Shown: piece by piece, positions 41,232-54,600 of the stretch
Position numbering within the stretch: position 1 is the stretch's first letter
How the letters are laid out: the number at the start of each line of letters is the position of its first letter
Source of the DNA: Enchytraeus crypticus
Taxonomy: Eukaryota > Annelida > Clitellata > Enchytraeida > Enchytraeidae
Reading direction: 5' to 3'
Assembly: GCA_905160935.1 (NCBI GenBank)
Contig: CAJHZI010000233.1
Span: 109,501 to 173,500 of the forward strand
DNA length: 64,000 nt
Made by a program: the position numbers and the translations under genes
Notes under the pieces: generated by a model
The model's database searches: none
Told to the model about the DNA's origin: nothing
The model's input: only the letters and a program-made list of their open reading frames with translations

Positions 41232-41917
41232 CTGAAAATAGCAAAAATAAAAAATATTCTTACGTCTTCAGTCTCTGAATTATAATTCATTCGTCAATAT
41301 TCACCATAATCACTTCATTAATTCATCAATTCATCAGTCAACAAGCACTATCATCACTTCATCAATTCATCAGTCAACATTTACCATAATCAATTCATCA
41401 ATTCATCAGTCAACAAATTCTATTATCATTTCATCAATTATATCAGTCAACAATCTTCAATCACCAGTTCATCAATGCATCGAATCATTAACAATGAAAC
41501 ATGATCATAAATAGTGATCATAAATTATGCCAAAAACATCAAGCAATCATTAAGAATCAAGAATAATCAATTCATAATCAATTCATAATCCATTCATAAT
41601 CAATTCATAATCAATTCATAATCAATTCATCAAATATAACAAATTTAAAAAAATGAAATTTTAATGAGTTTAGAAAACAAATCAACGCTCATCAAAATAT
41701 CATTAACCTAACAACTTTGCGCGTGTTATAAGAGGCGAACAAGTAAGAGCTCCGGATTTAATCGACAAACTGACGTAGTCAAGCTTTTAGATACCTGGAC
41801 TGTCTAAGCTGTATAGTGATTAAAGACTGGGCATTAAAAGCGATAGATATCATCACAAATGATCGTTTCACTAGAACCTCAAAAAATTGTTACATTTATA
41901 TATAATAAATAACATTT

Positions 41918-42062
41918 TATCATCATCATCATCATCTTCTTCCCTAGAATCCCAGTTTAACTTGGGTCTGGATACGAATAGACTGTCTCAAATCCTCTCC
42001 GTCCAACATCATATCATCAGTCAATCCCCTATTTGAGACTTTTCCATTTGTTTAAATTTTTA
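41918..42062 (+). mobile_element. Dispersed repeat R3, 5' half
   Basis: Starts in ATC repeats, GGTCTGGATACGAATAGACT, stops after CATTTGTTTAAATTTTT. Confidence 0.58.
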
Positions 42063-42447
42063 AAATAGTAAATAATAATTGTTAAATAATAAAGCAAATT
42101 GTATATAATTCTAAAATCAAATAAAAATTAAATAAAGAATTCCACTTACCATTTCAACTTCATCCTGCTGCCTAATTCTGTATATGATTCCTTGTTTATA
42201 TCTTTGCTATAGTCTATGGCTATATTAAATTAGATTCCAACGATGTTGGATAAACTTTCGCAGAAGCCGCTTATCCAGAGAGCCGCTTAGATATCGTATA
42301 ATTAAATACCAGCATCATTTTCTTACATGTGAAGTTGTTAATAGCAGATATTGTGCTACTGTACTCTAATAATCGTGACAGACTACCAATATTATCTAAA
42401 GCAAAAATGAATGTTTAAATCAAAGAATTTCTTTGCCAATTATATCT

Positions 42448-42567
42448 CTCTTAGTGCACTGTCTACTGGCAGGTCCATTGTATACAACGCTTCCACTCTT
42501 CTCTGTCTTCCGTTTTCCTCTTCATGTCCACATAGAGTGCATCTTTAAATCGTCTAACTTGATATTG
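42448..42567 (-). mobile_element. LINE 3' end, family L-a
   Basis: Begins ATATCTCTCTTAGTGCACTG (complement of the family terminus) and continues through CTTCTCTGTCTTCCG. Confidence 0.5.
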
Positions 42568-44014
42568 GCCAACCAGTTATTCTTAAAGGATTCTGTTTAT
42601 GACGAGGTGTGTCCCCTTTGCCATTTTACAGGTCGTAAATAAAACTGATCAACACGTTAAACTAACGGCAGACATACAGTATGTACATATAATGATATAG
42701 ACATGCACAGATACATACAAACACACCTGCACGTACAAGAAGAGATACTAGCTATTTAATTCATGGTTCAGGGTTTACACTAATTTATGGTTAATTTAAA
42801 CACATGGATTTTTAAATTATCTAGAAAGGTAATTAATACCTGCACACAAAACACAGATAATCATACTAAAACACAAACAAGCACAGACAAGAACAAACAA
42901 CAACAAACAAGCACGTACAAGAACACACAAGCACATAAAAGCACAAACAAGCACAGATAGGCACACACTAGCACAAACAAGCAAACAAAAGGCAAGCTTA
43001 TATCTGAATATCATCTAGAAATGAAATCTAAAGACTACAATTTAGATAATTTATTATATTAGTAGGCCTAATTTCAGCAAAGCAAGAACACACACACATA
43101 AGTTGATTAAGATTAGGGAAAAAGATAATATTACATTATGTATGAATATATTTGGAGTGCAGAGCATCAAAGAGAGATATATTAAACATCAATGTAATTT
43201 GGTCATGAAGGGCTTGTAAAAGTCAAAATTTAATTGTAAGAAATATATGCATAAATAAAGCGAAAGGTCTAACTAGCCATGCATTAAGTAGATAATCTAT
43301 GCTATATATTTGTAATTTTATTTCATTTTGGTTTATTTTCAATGCAGCAGTATTTGTTGTAATGCATTGTGGTGTTTTTTGTTTGTTTGTTTATTGTAAC
43401 TTGCTACCACGTTTTTGATGGTGTAATAAAGATTCATACACAAATGACGTACACTAAATTTACCCAGAATGAAGTGCATTGTCAATACATTTTAAACAGA
43501 GGCATTGATTTAAGAGAAAGCAAAACACTGATATACTGTGAATCCTGTGCCAGACTTGACATTACAGGGATCAAATTCGAGTCTAACTGGATAGCTGTTT
43601 ATCAACCTAACTTAAAAGTTCTAAATTATACACACAATGGAATTTGTGAAGTGTTTCGAAATATAATACATAATTTTAAAAATTGAATTTATAACTATGG
43701 AAATATTGTGAAATATAATTAGTAATTTCAATAAGCATCATTAATTTGTATAAATATTTTTCATCATTATATTCACAAATATTGATATTATTGTTATTTT
43801 TAATTAACCCAGGTGTAAAGAACCCGACGTTTAATAAAAAATTTATTTTTCTAAAAAATTATTATTATTAGTAGTATTGTTATTAGTATTAGTCCCTATG
43901 CCTACATGTATATTTGATTTTCGCATAGATACGAACAACCACAAAGGACTGTGACTACAAATATTATGCTCCCAAATTCAATATTCCATACACTGAAGCA
44001 CTTTAGTCAATTAT

Positions 44015-44235
44015 CCAACAACCGGTTCAGTGTCTGTCCTAAAGTGTACTCATTGTCGCGCTGACCCGATGAAACTTAAAAATTCCCAGCCGCGCTGATC
44101 TGAGAGTAAAATCTCGGACATTCACTGAACTGGCTACAAGGAAAGTGGACTAGACTTTCTAACTGTTTAAACTTGAGGTATTAAAAGTGATAGGTACCAA
44201 CAAAGTTGCTAATTTCACTATAATGTGTATCTTTT
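44015..44235 (+). mobile_element. SINE S2
   Basis: B box region damaged (TTAAAAATTCCCAGCC); body and tail match the other copies. Confidence 0.6.
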
Positions 44236-45134
44236 ATTGTTAAAAGTAGCGTGACAGCACCTAACGCACTTCCTAACTTAGCTACATGCATGATATGCTC
44301 AGAGAGTAATGCCTATACAAACCAGCCCTACAGCGTTATTGTGTACATTTCACACCGCTCTGATATTCTATTACCACTGTAAAACTGCTCACGGTTTTCT
44401 GTGATCCAGCCTGTCTTATGCGGATTAATAATGACAAGAGAAAGCATCAGTGCCGTTACAACTCTTTTCGTATTTATTGAAACTGTATCGCAAAATTGAA
44501 ATACGGACTTTGAAAATGCATTAATGCACTGAAATTAATGACGAAGAAATTAGCATATCAGTTGGCTATGGTATGCCGCAGCGCACTGCATTAACCTAAT
44601 TTAATATATTTATTACTTATAAACAGTTTAGTAATAATATTTCTGTTTCTCTCGCGCAGTGATACTGTGTTATTCAATTTATTATTATTATTATTTTTGT
44701 TATATTTTTTCTTTATTTCTTTTACCCTGGGTGTAAAGAACCCGAGGTTTGATAAAAACGATTCGAGCAATACGTGCTGAATCGCCCCCCGGCTACTCGA
44801 GGTCATTAAGCTGCTTAAAAGAATTTCTGAAGCATACTGCATTAAATCTTAGGTAAGTCATCGTATTACTATCATTATTTATGTTTTATAATTTTACCCA
44901 GGGTGCAAAGAACCAGAGGTAATTATTATTATTGTTATTATAATAATAATTATTATTATTATTATTTTATTATTATTAATATTTACCCAAACCAATCTGC
45001 AACAGAAGTGTACTGGGTGATATAAGGTCCTAAAATGAAAAAGCGGTTCAGTGACAAACGAATAATCAGAATAGATAAAGTATGTCCAAGGTGGAAACAG
45101 ATGTTTGAACCCTGGTAGAGAAATTTGAAAGTGA

Positions 45135-45312
45135 AGAACTATAAGGGGTATAAAACCATTTTCCGTATAAACAGTCCAGTGAATGTCCGAGATTTTACTC
45201 TCAGATCAGCGCGGCTGGGATTCGAACCCACGAGGGTTCAATTCACCTCAGGATTTGTCATTTAAAACTTCATAACGTTACCCCTACGCTATTTAGACAT
45301 TCTAAATATATA
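45135..45312 (-). mobile_element. SINE S2, lacking tail
   Basis: Minus copy with GGGATTCGAACCCACGAGGG and AACTTCATAACGTTACCCCT; the distal tail is absent. Confidence 0.62.
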
Positions 45313-45479
45313 TAGCCATAGTAATAAACAAAAAGGCTTATCCTAACTTTTTAGCTTTATGAGCGAGAGTCTCTGGGGATAAATTCCGGCTTGACCGCAT
45401 CTCTTATGGATTCTAATATTAGAAAACATAAGCAAACGTTCAATTTGACTTGTCTGCTATCATTTCAGTGTTGCACCCT

Positions 45480-45800
45480 GAAGTGATTTGAATTGAGTGT
45501 CTAACCAATTTCAAGTATCCACCTTGTAGATATTTAATTAGTTTGAGTATCTAGCTTATTGGATGTATACACCGAGTAGAGTTTTAAATTGGATGTTTGG
45601 CCTCTTTAAACGTATACACACTGTAGTGATGTGAATCGGGTGCATGGCCTTTTTAATGTATACACCCAGTAGAGATTTAAATTAAATGCTTTTCCTTTTT
45701 AATGTACACGTATACACCCTGTAGAGTTTTAAATTGAATTGAATTGGGTGTCTGGCCTTTTTAATGTATACACCCTGTAGTGATTTGAATTAGGTTCCTA
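45480..45800. repeat. Long-period tandem array
   Basis: About six units of 55-65 bp: TTTTAATGTATACACCCTGT, AGTGATTTGAATTGGGTGTC. Confidence 0.65.
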
Positions 45801-46924
45801 AGCCCTGATCTTTCTAATGAGAGACTTAAGATATTAAGCGCATCAGTGACACCGTGTGCCTTGTGAACTGCACTCAACGAGTCAACATAACGTACGAGCA
45901 CTGAGTCAGGAACATGTTGATTTATGACTCGCTATAACGGACTTAACTAGCACAAATATCTAGTACATTGAGATAGAGACTGGAATGCACCCACTTGCCG
46001 AATCTGCACTACATTCTCAATCAATGCAGATTGCATATATTAGAACCACTGCACGACATGAATCACGTTTATATTGTAACATATATGCCCACTATGGTAC
46101 ATTATATGCCTTCAAACCAGAGATCGACCATAGTGTCTTACTACCAGATACCGAAACCAATCCAAATCAGTTGTATAAAATTTGCCACGTTTAGAGATGA
46201 AAGAAGGTTGTGGATTGGTCGGTTATGTTGGTATTAAGTTATGATATACGTCTATTCTATTCACTACTACAAGGATTTATGGGAGTAGCGGAGTGACACA
46301 GAAAGAGTGACATACTATTGTGACAGAACCTAATGTAGAGCTACTGACATACCGAGCTACTGTTAGCTATTGTCTTTTTACGCTATCACGTCGTCTTCAG
46401 TAGTGGCCAGGTGCCAGTATAACAATGGTTAATTATAGTATTTTTCTGCATTGGGTCTGGACTATTGAAGAATAGATCAAGCGTAAACTACACTTGTCAT
46501 AAGAGGCGACCGAACAAGAACTGATTTTATCCAACGTATATCACTAGATTAAACACTAGATTACAGGTGCAGAGAGAGAGAGAGAGAGAAAGAGAAATTA
46601 GGCCTACATGATTAGCATCTTCAAAAATTTTCATTAAATAATTAATGTAATTAAGAAATTAGATTGCAAGTTGGAATGTTTAAAATAATAATGCAAATCT
46701 AGTGAATGGATTTAGATAATGGAGAGTTGGGACTTCTTTATCATTGACTATGCTCCATTTAAGGGTCAACATTATTAGTAGCGCATTTAAATTTTCTAAG
46801 TAGCCGAAATCTGTCAATATCATGAACAGTACAAGTACATGTACATGTTTATTTAGTCCCTGACATCATCCTTGCATAAGGAAAAGGACGTTAAACCTTT
46901 ATTATTATTATTATTATTGGATGT

Positions 46925-47395
46925 CCTATTACATATTACATGTCACCTGGCCGATTACATGTTACACCTGGCCTATTACATGTTACACCTGGCCTATTAC
47001 ATGTTACACCTGACCTATTACATGTTACACCTGGCCTATTACATGTTAAACCAGGCCTATTACATGTTACACCTGGCCTATTACATGTTACACCTGGCCT
47101 ATTACATGTTACACCAGGCCTATTACATGTTACACCTGGCCTATTACATGTTACACCTGGCCTACTACATGTTACACCTGGCCTAATACATGTTACACCT
47201 AGCCTATTACATGTTGGCCTACACCTGGCCTATTACATGTTGGCCTACACCTGGCCTATTACATGTTGGCCTACACATGATCTATTACATGTTGGCCTAC
47301 ACCTGGCCTATTACATGTTACACATGATCTATTACATGTTACACCTGATCTATTACATGTTACACCCACCTGGCCTATTACTTGTTACGCCTGAT
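46925..47395. repeat. 21-24-bp array
   Basis: About 21 units of ACCTGGCCTATTACATGTTA. All three plus frames stay partly open, giving GLLHVTP-type pseudo-protein; not a gene. Confidence 0.85.
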
Positions 47396-47604
47396 TTAAC
47401 ACTTTTAACCATTTGGTAGTCAAGTCAATTAATTATCCATGCTACCAGTTCTGTGAATGTTGCTGTGTAACTAAACTTCTTAGCAATCTTCGAATTTCCT
47501 TCATTTGATTTGTTTCCCGGATTTTGGTTTGCACTTCATATTGAATCACGCAGTCTGCCAATTTGTTTCGATTGATTCCATAGTGCTCTATGTTACCTGA
47601 TAAA

Positions 47605-47698
47605 AAGCTAATGTTAACGTCAGTCTCCACACTCGAAAGCTATGTCAGTAATGGGCGAGCCCAGGATTTGAACCTCGCACATACTGATTCGCGGTGAA
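47605..47698 (-). mobile_element. SINE S1, 5'-truncated
   Basis: Minus copy from tail to B box (GGATTTGAACC). Confidence 0.6.
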
Positions 47699-47937
47699 CA
47701 CTAACTTGAATGCAGTAGCTTTGTTGTTTTCATAGCAACTGTGTGTTGCTTTTATTATATTATTGTTATTTCTTACAAATATAACAAAAAAGTTTTGCAG
47801 AGCCATCACTACTCTCGGTTTAGTGTCTGTTTGAGACGAAGCCGACTTCAAACTCAGTACTCAGAGTAGAAACTGATATAAAATTTGGTTTAGATTTTGA
47901 CCTTATATTAGAACAAGCTTTTGATTTTAGATTTTTC

Positions 47938-48078
47938 CTTGGCTGGAGCCAATGGCGAAGTATGGAAGATACTCAACCGCTGATCAGTAGGTGCGGGTTT
48001 AAATTCTGGGCCCGCCCGTCACTAACATCGCTTTCGAGTGAGGAAACTGATGTTAACATTAGCTAAGCTTAAAAGCTT
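47938..48078 (+). mobile_element. SINE S1
   Basis: Full-length plus copy 240 bases from an opposite-facing one. Confidence 0.65.
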
Positions 48079-48254
48079 TTTTAGCTTTTTAAACATTTCA
48101 CGCCTTTTACGGTGTTTTTTCGCTACCTTTTTGTCACTGAACGAGCTAGTCACAGCTGGTCGGTCCCTTCATAAAAGACATTTGTCCCGTAGAGTTGAAT
48201 GACGCCTAACTCTTGTAAAGAGAGCTTAACCGCTGGCCCGTGTGATGGGCTTAA

Positions 48255-48924
48255 GTTTTTAAGCCTGGCATAGTTGTACTTAGGTTTAGTTGTGCTTAGG
48301 CTTAGTTGTGCTTAGGCTTAGGTGTGATTAGGCTTAGTTGTGTTTAGGCTTAGTTGTGTTTAGGCTTAATTGTGATTAGGCTTACTTGTGTTTAGGCTTA
48401 GTTGTGTTTAGGCTTAGGTGTGATTAGGCTTAGTTGTGTTTAGGCTTAGTTGTGTTTAGGCTTAGTTGTGATTAGGCTTACTTGTGTTTAGGCTTAGTTG
48501 TGTTTAGGCTTAGTTGTGCTTAGGCTTAGTTGTGTTTAGGCTTAGTTGTGTTTAGGCTTAGTTGTGCTTAGGCTTAGTTGTGTTTAGGCTTAGTTGTGTT
48601 TAGGCTTAGTTGTGTTTAGGCTTAGTTGTGCTTAGGCTTAGTTATGCTTAGGCTTAGTTGTGTTTAGGCTTAGTTGTGTTTAGGCTTAGTGCTTAGGCTT
48701 AGTTGTGTTAGGTTTAGTTGTGTTTAGGCTTAGTTGTGCTTAGGCTTAGTTGTGTTTAGGCTTAGTTGTGTTTAGGCTTAGTTGTGTTTAGGCTTAGTTG
48801 TGTTTAGGCTTAGTTGTGTTTAGGCTTAGTTGTGTTTAGGCTTAGTTGTGTTTAGGCTTAGTTGTGTTTAGGCTTAGTTGTGCTTAGGCTTAGGCGTGAT
48901 TAGGCTTAGTTGTGTTTAGGCTTA

Positions 48925-48982
<58 letters not shown>

Positions 48983-48985
48983 TAA
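48255..48985. repeat. 16-bp TTAGGC-containing satellite ending in an AT palindrome
   Basis: About 42 units of TTAGGCTTAGTTGTGT, then GGCTTAGC, about 60 bases of AT repeat and GCTAAGCC, so the end can fold into one long hairpin. Confidence 0.85.
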
Positions 48986-49059
48986 GCCTCAATAAAATAA
49001 ATAAAAAACTAAAATAAATATTATATATATATTTCTAAATATATCAAAAATATTCTGTA

Positions 49060-49074
49060 TATTATATATATATA

Positions 49075-49106
<32 letters not shown>

Positions 49107-49152
49107 TCTAAATATATTTCTCAATACGTATATTAGATATCTGTATATTACA

Positions 49153-49204
<52 letters not shown>

Positions 49205-49260
49205 CGTATATATAATATAGATATCTGTATATTATATACAGTATATAGATATCTATATTA
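49060..49260. repeat. TA microsatellites
   Basis: Three TA tracts with TAGATATCTGTATATTA spacers repeated on both sides. Confidence 0.75.
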
Positions 49261-49994
49261 TAGAAGTATAGCACACAAATTACCTCTTTTAGTATCGAGA
49301 CTCTACTGGGTACTGATGAACATCAAGCATTGGTCATCGAGATTATTCTAAATTATTTACTTCAGAATTCAGCAGAGCCTAGAGCCACAAATATCAATTC
49401 ACAACATTCATATGCAGGCCGGTGATGAAAGCTGCGGGGGTTATTTATTGAAAAGACTTGTTATATACACAATACAATATAAAACATGAAAAGTAAACGT
49501 TACATCAAGGCCTAAAGTATAAAAGAATTTGAATGTTCTGCCTTTGTAGTACCAGTGAGGTGTTTTGGAGGTTTAGTGTTATTAACCTGAAAACACAAGT
49601 TACCAGTTGTCACCTTAAATGAATAATAAAATGGCCAGTAAATATTTGTTATAGAGGGTTTAATAATCTGACTCATATATTTTCGTACACTATTCCTAAA
49701 TACATGTAGGCCTATATTCGTATCACATCGGAGAAAATGAGCACTAGTGAAACAGAGTTCTGTTGAACCCCCTCCTCCCCCCCCCCCATTAACCAATGTT
49801 TGCAATGCTAAGCTGCAATTGGAACATTACGACGCATGAATTTACATATAGCCTATGTATAATACCTGTATATTTACCTGTGCTCTTTACATGCATGTGC
49901 TCTTATGCGCTTTTCTGACTGCGTAATACATGTATATTAGATATCTGTGTCCTATAATAGATATCTCTATATTATATATATATATATATTTTTT

Positions 49995-50732
49995 TTATTG
50001 AGGCAGATCTGAGGGGGAGCTGGCCCCACTCTCATGATCTGAACATTCGTCTTCTCCATCGTTGCTCGAGTCGTCACCAACAAACTGAGGAAGATCCTCC
50101 TGCACTGAACATAAGCTCTCATGCGGTTCTCTCTCATTGGTCGGCGCCTCAGTTCGTTGAACAAATGTAATATTTTCAAATCCTACTTTTTCCACTCTTC
50201 CTCTTCCATCGCTACCATTTGAAGAGCGCGAATTTTGGGCTCCGTGGGAGGAAACGGAAAGAACCGGACGTCCTTCATCCGGGATAAACTGACGACGAGA
50301 TGAGTTCGGCAAAGAATCTCTTAGTAAATCAACGCCCAATAACTCTGCATCTAATTCATTAAACCACGCCCCGGTATTTTGCACTGACCAATCAGATTCA
50401 CCAGCTAATATTTGTAAACAACGTAGCTCCTCCTCCCGCCTAGAAGGCTCGTCCAGGCAACCAATCAGCGGCGAATATTCTCCTAATTGCCCGCTGACTC
50501 TAATTGCTGGGTCGGTATCTGCGGGCTGTTGATGGGGCGAGAGACGGGTTCTATCCTCGGCGGGGTAGGGCCCAGGGCCGCAGCCCTGTCGCTGCAGGCA
50601 GTCCCTGGTGACACTGAGGTCAGCGGCCGTGTAGGTGAGACCTAGGCGGCTCAGGTAGCGGTGGATGTCAGAGAAAGATGGGCGGAGTCTCTCCTCCACT
50701 GACCAGCATTGATTGGCTAGGTCTCTGATCTC
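49995..50732 (-). CDS. DDR: DDR terminal exon: kinase end and long tail
   Basis: Acceptor [39 protein letters not shown] ends the kinase; about 215 further residues are polar, with Asp/Ser-rich end ([19 protein letters not shown]) and stop TAA at 49995-49997. A TA microsatellite follows the stop within about 5 bases. Confidence 0.88.
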   Translation of the reverse strand, partial: EIRDLANQCWSVEERLRPSFSDIHRYLSRLGLTYTAADLSVTRDCLQRQGCGPGPYPAEDRTRLSPHQQPADTDPAIRVSGQLGEYSPLIGCLDEPSRREEELRCLQILAGESDWSVQNTGAWFNELDAELLGVDLLRDSLPNSSRRQFIPDEGRPVLSVSSHGAQNSRSSNGSDGRGRVEKVGFENITFVQRTEAPTNEREPHESLCSVQEDLPQFVGDDSSNDGEDECSDHESGASSPSDLPQ

Positions 50733-51608
50733 CTATTATGAGTGACAAGATGCTAATGATTAGATATTCACCAGTAAAATTAACAGAAATGTATTAGATT
50801 AGTTAATTGCTGCCCAATAATGCTGGAGCCAGTGGCTACGTCGGTAATATACTCGACCGCGGATCAGTATGTCACTGATATCGCTTTCGAGTGAGGAAAC
50901 TAACGTTAACCTTACCTTTAGCTTTTAATCTTTACTTACTAGAGTAATATACTAATTGGCCGACTTGAGTAAATTTCAGAAAGACGGGACTGAATACCAC
51001 TCCCAAACCGGGCCAACCCCATAGGTCTATTAAAATGTTTGAAATCCCAGTTGTACCATAAATAGGCTACTGAATTCAGAAATTATAATCATAAATAATA
51101 AAAATGATAACAATTAGGAAATAATAATAATAATAATAACAATTAAAATACAAATTAGGAAATCCTAATTCCTAAATCCAATTCTTTTTAAAATTAAACT
51201 GCTAATCACTATATATTTTACATGAGACTATAATAACCTTAGGTGTATCAGGCGGTAAAGCTAGCAGTACAGGTTGTTCGCTAGAGAGAGAGTTCTCGTC
51301 GTCGCTGCATTCGGCAGATGTCAGAAGTGTTTGGTGAAGACGACAGTTGTGGATTACCTGTTCGTCAGTCAGTGTATGGAAGGGTTGCTGTGAGGCTAGG
51401 GTCAGAACTTCCCAAAGAGTCACTCCAAATGCCCATACGTCACTCTTTGTTGAAAACTTTCCCTGAAGGCAAACCAATTTATATGTTTCATTTATCTCTC
51501 TCTCTCTCACTCTTTCTCTCTCTCTCTCATTCTCCCTCTCTCTATGTCACTCTCTCTCACACTCTCGCTCTCTATTCCTCCCTCTCTCTCTCCCACTCTC
51601 TCTCATTC

Positions 51609-51639
<31 letters not shown>

Positions 51640-54600
51640 AGTGTCCAGCCAAGTGGCAGGTCCATAGTACACATTCATACTCTCGAGTCAGCTTTCACGC
51701 TTCGTGTAGAGCATTACATACAACAGCAAGTTAATCCCTTCACAAAAGGCCGGCCTATTATGTGGCTTGCCTTTGCCTTTGACAATTTATGCTTTGTCGC
51801 CTTTTACGACACGTGTAATTAACAGCTGGTCAGTGGCCCGTACACAACAAGGAATTTATGTCTCCTCTCAATATACATATGACACACAATCATTTTCAGT
51901 GTAAAAAAGCTGTAACACAAAGTTGAATGTCTGTCAGCCTAGCACAAGTGATACTGACAGAGACTGGCTGAGATTCGAACCGATGACCTCCTGCTTCACA
52001 AGCAAGTTTGCTATCCATTTGACCATCTACCGGTATAAAGCTATAAACAACATGAGTAACTCATAGAATCATTGTCGTCATCCTCCCTCGAATCCCAGTT
52101 TAACTAGGGTCGGGATACGAATAGGCTGTCTCAAATTCCCTCTGTCCTACACCATACCACCAGCCAATCCTCCATTTGAGACTTTTCCATTCGTTTAAAT
52201 TCATAGAATAGACGTGAAAGAAAGACATACAAGCTCATCAGCTCTCACGTATGCACAGCAAGGCTACAACTACCTTAAAAGCAGTTCAGTGCACATGCTT
52301 GCGTAATTTTATGTTTGTATGCAAAAATTCGATCAACACAGAATTAATTGATATGTCAATAAACAATACCACAACTGTAGAAAGTTTTCTAAAGACTTTC
52401 GGCTCGAGCCAGTGGCGAAGTCGGTAAGACACTCGACCACGGATCAGTATGTGCGGGATTCAAATCCGGGGCTCGCCCGTCACTGACATCCCTTTCGAGT
52501 GAGGAAACTAACGTTAATATTAGCTTTTTTAACTTTTATACCAGAAATGCAAAAATGCATCTAAACCGGAAGTCCTTATTGAGTCCCACTTACATAGAGC
52601 ACGGCCTCCCAGGACATCCACCGGATGGGCAGGATGGCGCGTCCCTGGACCCTGTAGTAGTCCGCGCTGTGCAGGACTCGACTCATGCCGAAGTCTGAGA
52701 TCTTGACCAGGTAGCGCTCCCCCACGAGACAGTTCCTGGCCGCTAGATCCCGGTGGACTAGGGCGCGCTCCTCCAGGTACCTCAGCCCTGAGGAGAGCTG
52801 GGCGACCATGTACATCAAACAACCGAGGCTGTGTGGTCAATCAATCAGGCGATATATCGATCAGATAATAAATGTAGAGATCAATGAGGCAATATGTCGA
52901 TCAATAAGTAGATAAATCGATCAGTTAATCAATGTAGAGAACAATGAATCGGTGGGTCGATCAATCAGTGAGTCAATCAATCAGTAGATATATCGATCAA
53001 CTAATCAATGTTGACATCAATGAGTCAGTAGATCGATCAAACAGTCAGACAATCAATCAGTAGATTGATCATACGGATAATAGATCTATATATTAATATA
53101 TCAATCAATCTATCAATCAGCAGAAATTAATCAATCTGTCAATCAGTAGAAATCAATCAATCTATCAATCAGTAGATATCAATCAATCAATCAATATAAA
53201 TCAATCAGTAGAGTCTCACAGAGACAATAATCAATGATCATGTCTAATAGCTAACTCTGGACCATCAATCAATCAATAAATCAATTCATATATCAATCAG
53301 TCAGTAAAAGAAATATGTTCAGAAATTCAGCGAACAATAGTGTTGTGTGTTTGCCGGATGATGTTTATTGGCTGGTGGTTGTTGGCTGATGACTGGTGGT
53401 TGTTGGTTGTTGGCTGGTGGCTAGTGACTGGTGGTTGTTGGCTGGTGGCTGGTGGCTAGTGGATAGTGGCTGGTGGTTGTTGCTTGGTGGCTGGTGGCTA
53501 GTGACTGGTAGTTGTTGGCTGGTGGCTGGTGGCTAGTGGATAGTGGCTGGTGGTTGTTGTTTGGTGGCTGGTGGCTAGAGGCTGGTAGTTGTTGGCTGGT
53601 GGTTGGTGGTTAGTGACTGGTGGTTGTTGGCTGTTGGCTGGTGGCTAGTGGTTGTTGGGTGGTGGCTGGTGGCCAGTGGCTGGTGGTCGTTGACTAGTGG
53701 CTGGTGGCTGGTGGCTAGTGACTGGTGGTTGTTGGCTGGTGGCTGGTGGCTGGTGGATAGTGACTGTTGGTTGTTGGCTGTTGGCTGGTGGCTAGTGGTT
53801 GTTGGCTATTGGTTGGTGGCAAGTGACTGGTGGTTGTTGGCTGGTGGCTGGTGGCTAGTGGCTGGTGGTTGTTGGCTGGTGGCTGGTGGCTAGTGACTGG
53901 TGGTTATTGGCTGGTGGCTGGTAGCTAGTGGCTGGTGGTTGTTGGCTGTTGGCTGGTGGCTAGTGACTGGTAGTTGTTGGTTGTTGGCTGGTGGCTAGTG
54001 ACTGGTGGTTGTTGGCTGGTGGCTAGTGACTGGTGGCTGGTGATTGTTAGCTGGTGGCTGGTGGTTGATGGCTGGTGGATTTTTGCTGATAGTCTGATTG
54101 GTAGAGAGTTTACAATCAGCAAGAAAATCGGGTTCGAGGCCCGAATACACCTCCTCCATTAGCCCTCTGGTATAAGAAATCAGACGTTAAACTGGGCTTT
54201 GTATCGTTTTGCTCTTAACCCACCTGAGTGGTGTTGTAACAGCTGATATGGTAGACGGGCCTTGAGGTAGGTGCCTCTGTAAGAACTGTTTGAGGTCTCC
54301 GTAGGGCAGGTACTCGGTAACGATACACAGTGGCTCCCTCTGACAACAGACACCCAACAACCTGACCACGTGATCATCCTGTAGTGAGCTGAGTGCTGCC
54401 ACCTCTCGGTAAAAATCTGATCTGTTGTAGCATCAGATAGTAGGGCTTAAAGATGGGCTTAATGTAGGGCTTAAAGATTGGCTTAACGTAGGGCTTAATG
54501 TGGGGCTTAAAGATGAGCTTAATGTAGTGCTTAAAGATGGGCTTAATGTAAGGCTTAAAGATGGGCTTAAAGTAGGGCTTAAAGATTGGTTTGATGTAGT

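Larger units (their letters stand above)
41232..49994. other. Intergenic between GT92-C and DDR, satellites and SINEs
   Basis: Expected to hold the first GT92-C exon and promoter, not identified. Stretches without recognised content: 42600-43800, 46000-46440 and 49260-49960. Confidence 0.55.

Noticed and set aside
43369-43686. 105-codon frame with hydrophobic start and several Cys
   Set aside because: No ATG at the start, no acceptor in the right phase and no family I recognise; flanked by repeats. Left unassigned.
46872-47419. Long open frames coding repeated GLLHVTP / YYMLHLA
   Set aside because: Pure product of a 21-24-bp satellite whose period is partly a multiple of three; no conserved domain, start context or splice support.
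48255-48925. TTAGGC repeats as telomere sequence
   Set aside because: The repeat unit is 16 bp with a fixed TTAGTTGTGT part; not pure TTAGGC, and lies between genes.
51955-52035. tRNA-His gene on minus strand
   Set aside because: GTG anticodon and both promoter boxes can be drawn but the acceptor stem pairs poorly and a SINE-like tail follows.
53603-54162. Trp-rich frames ([10 protein letters not shown])
   Set aside because: Reading of the G/T satellite.
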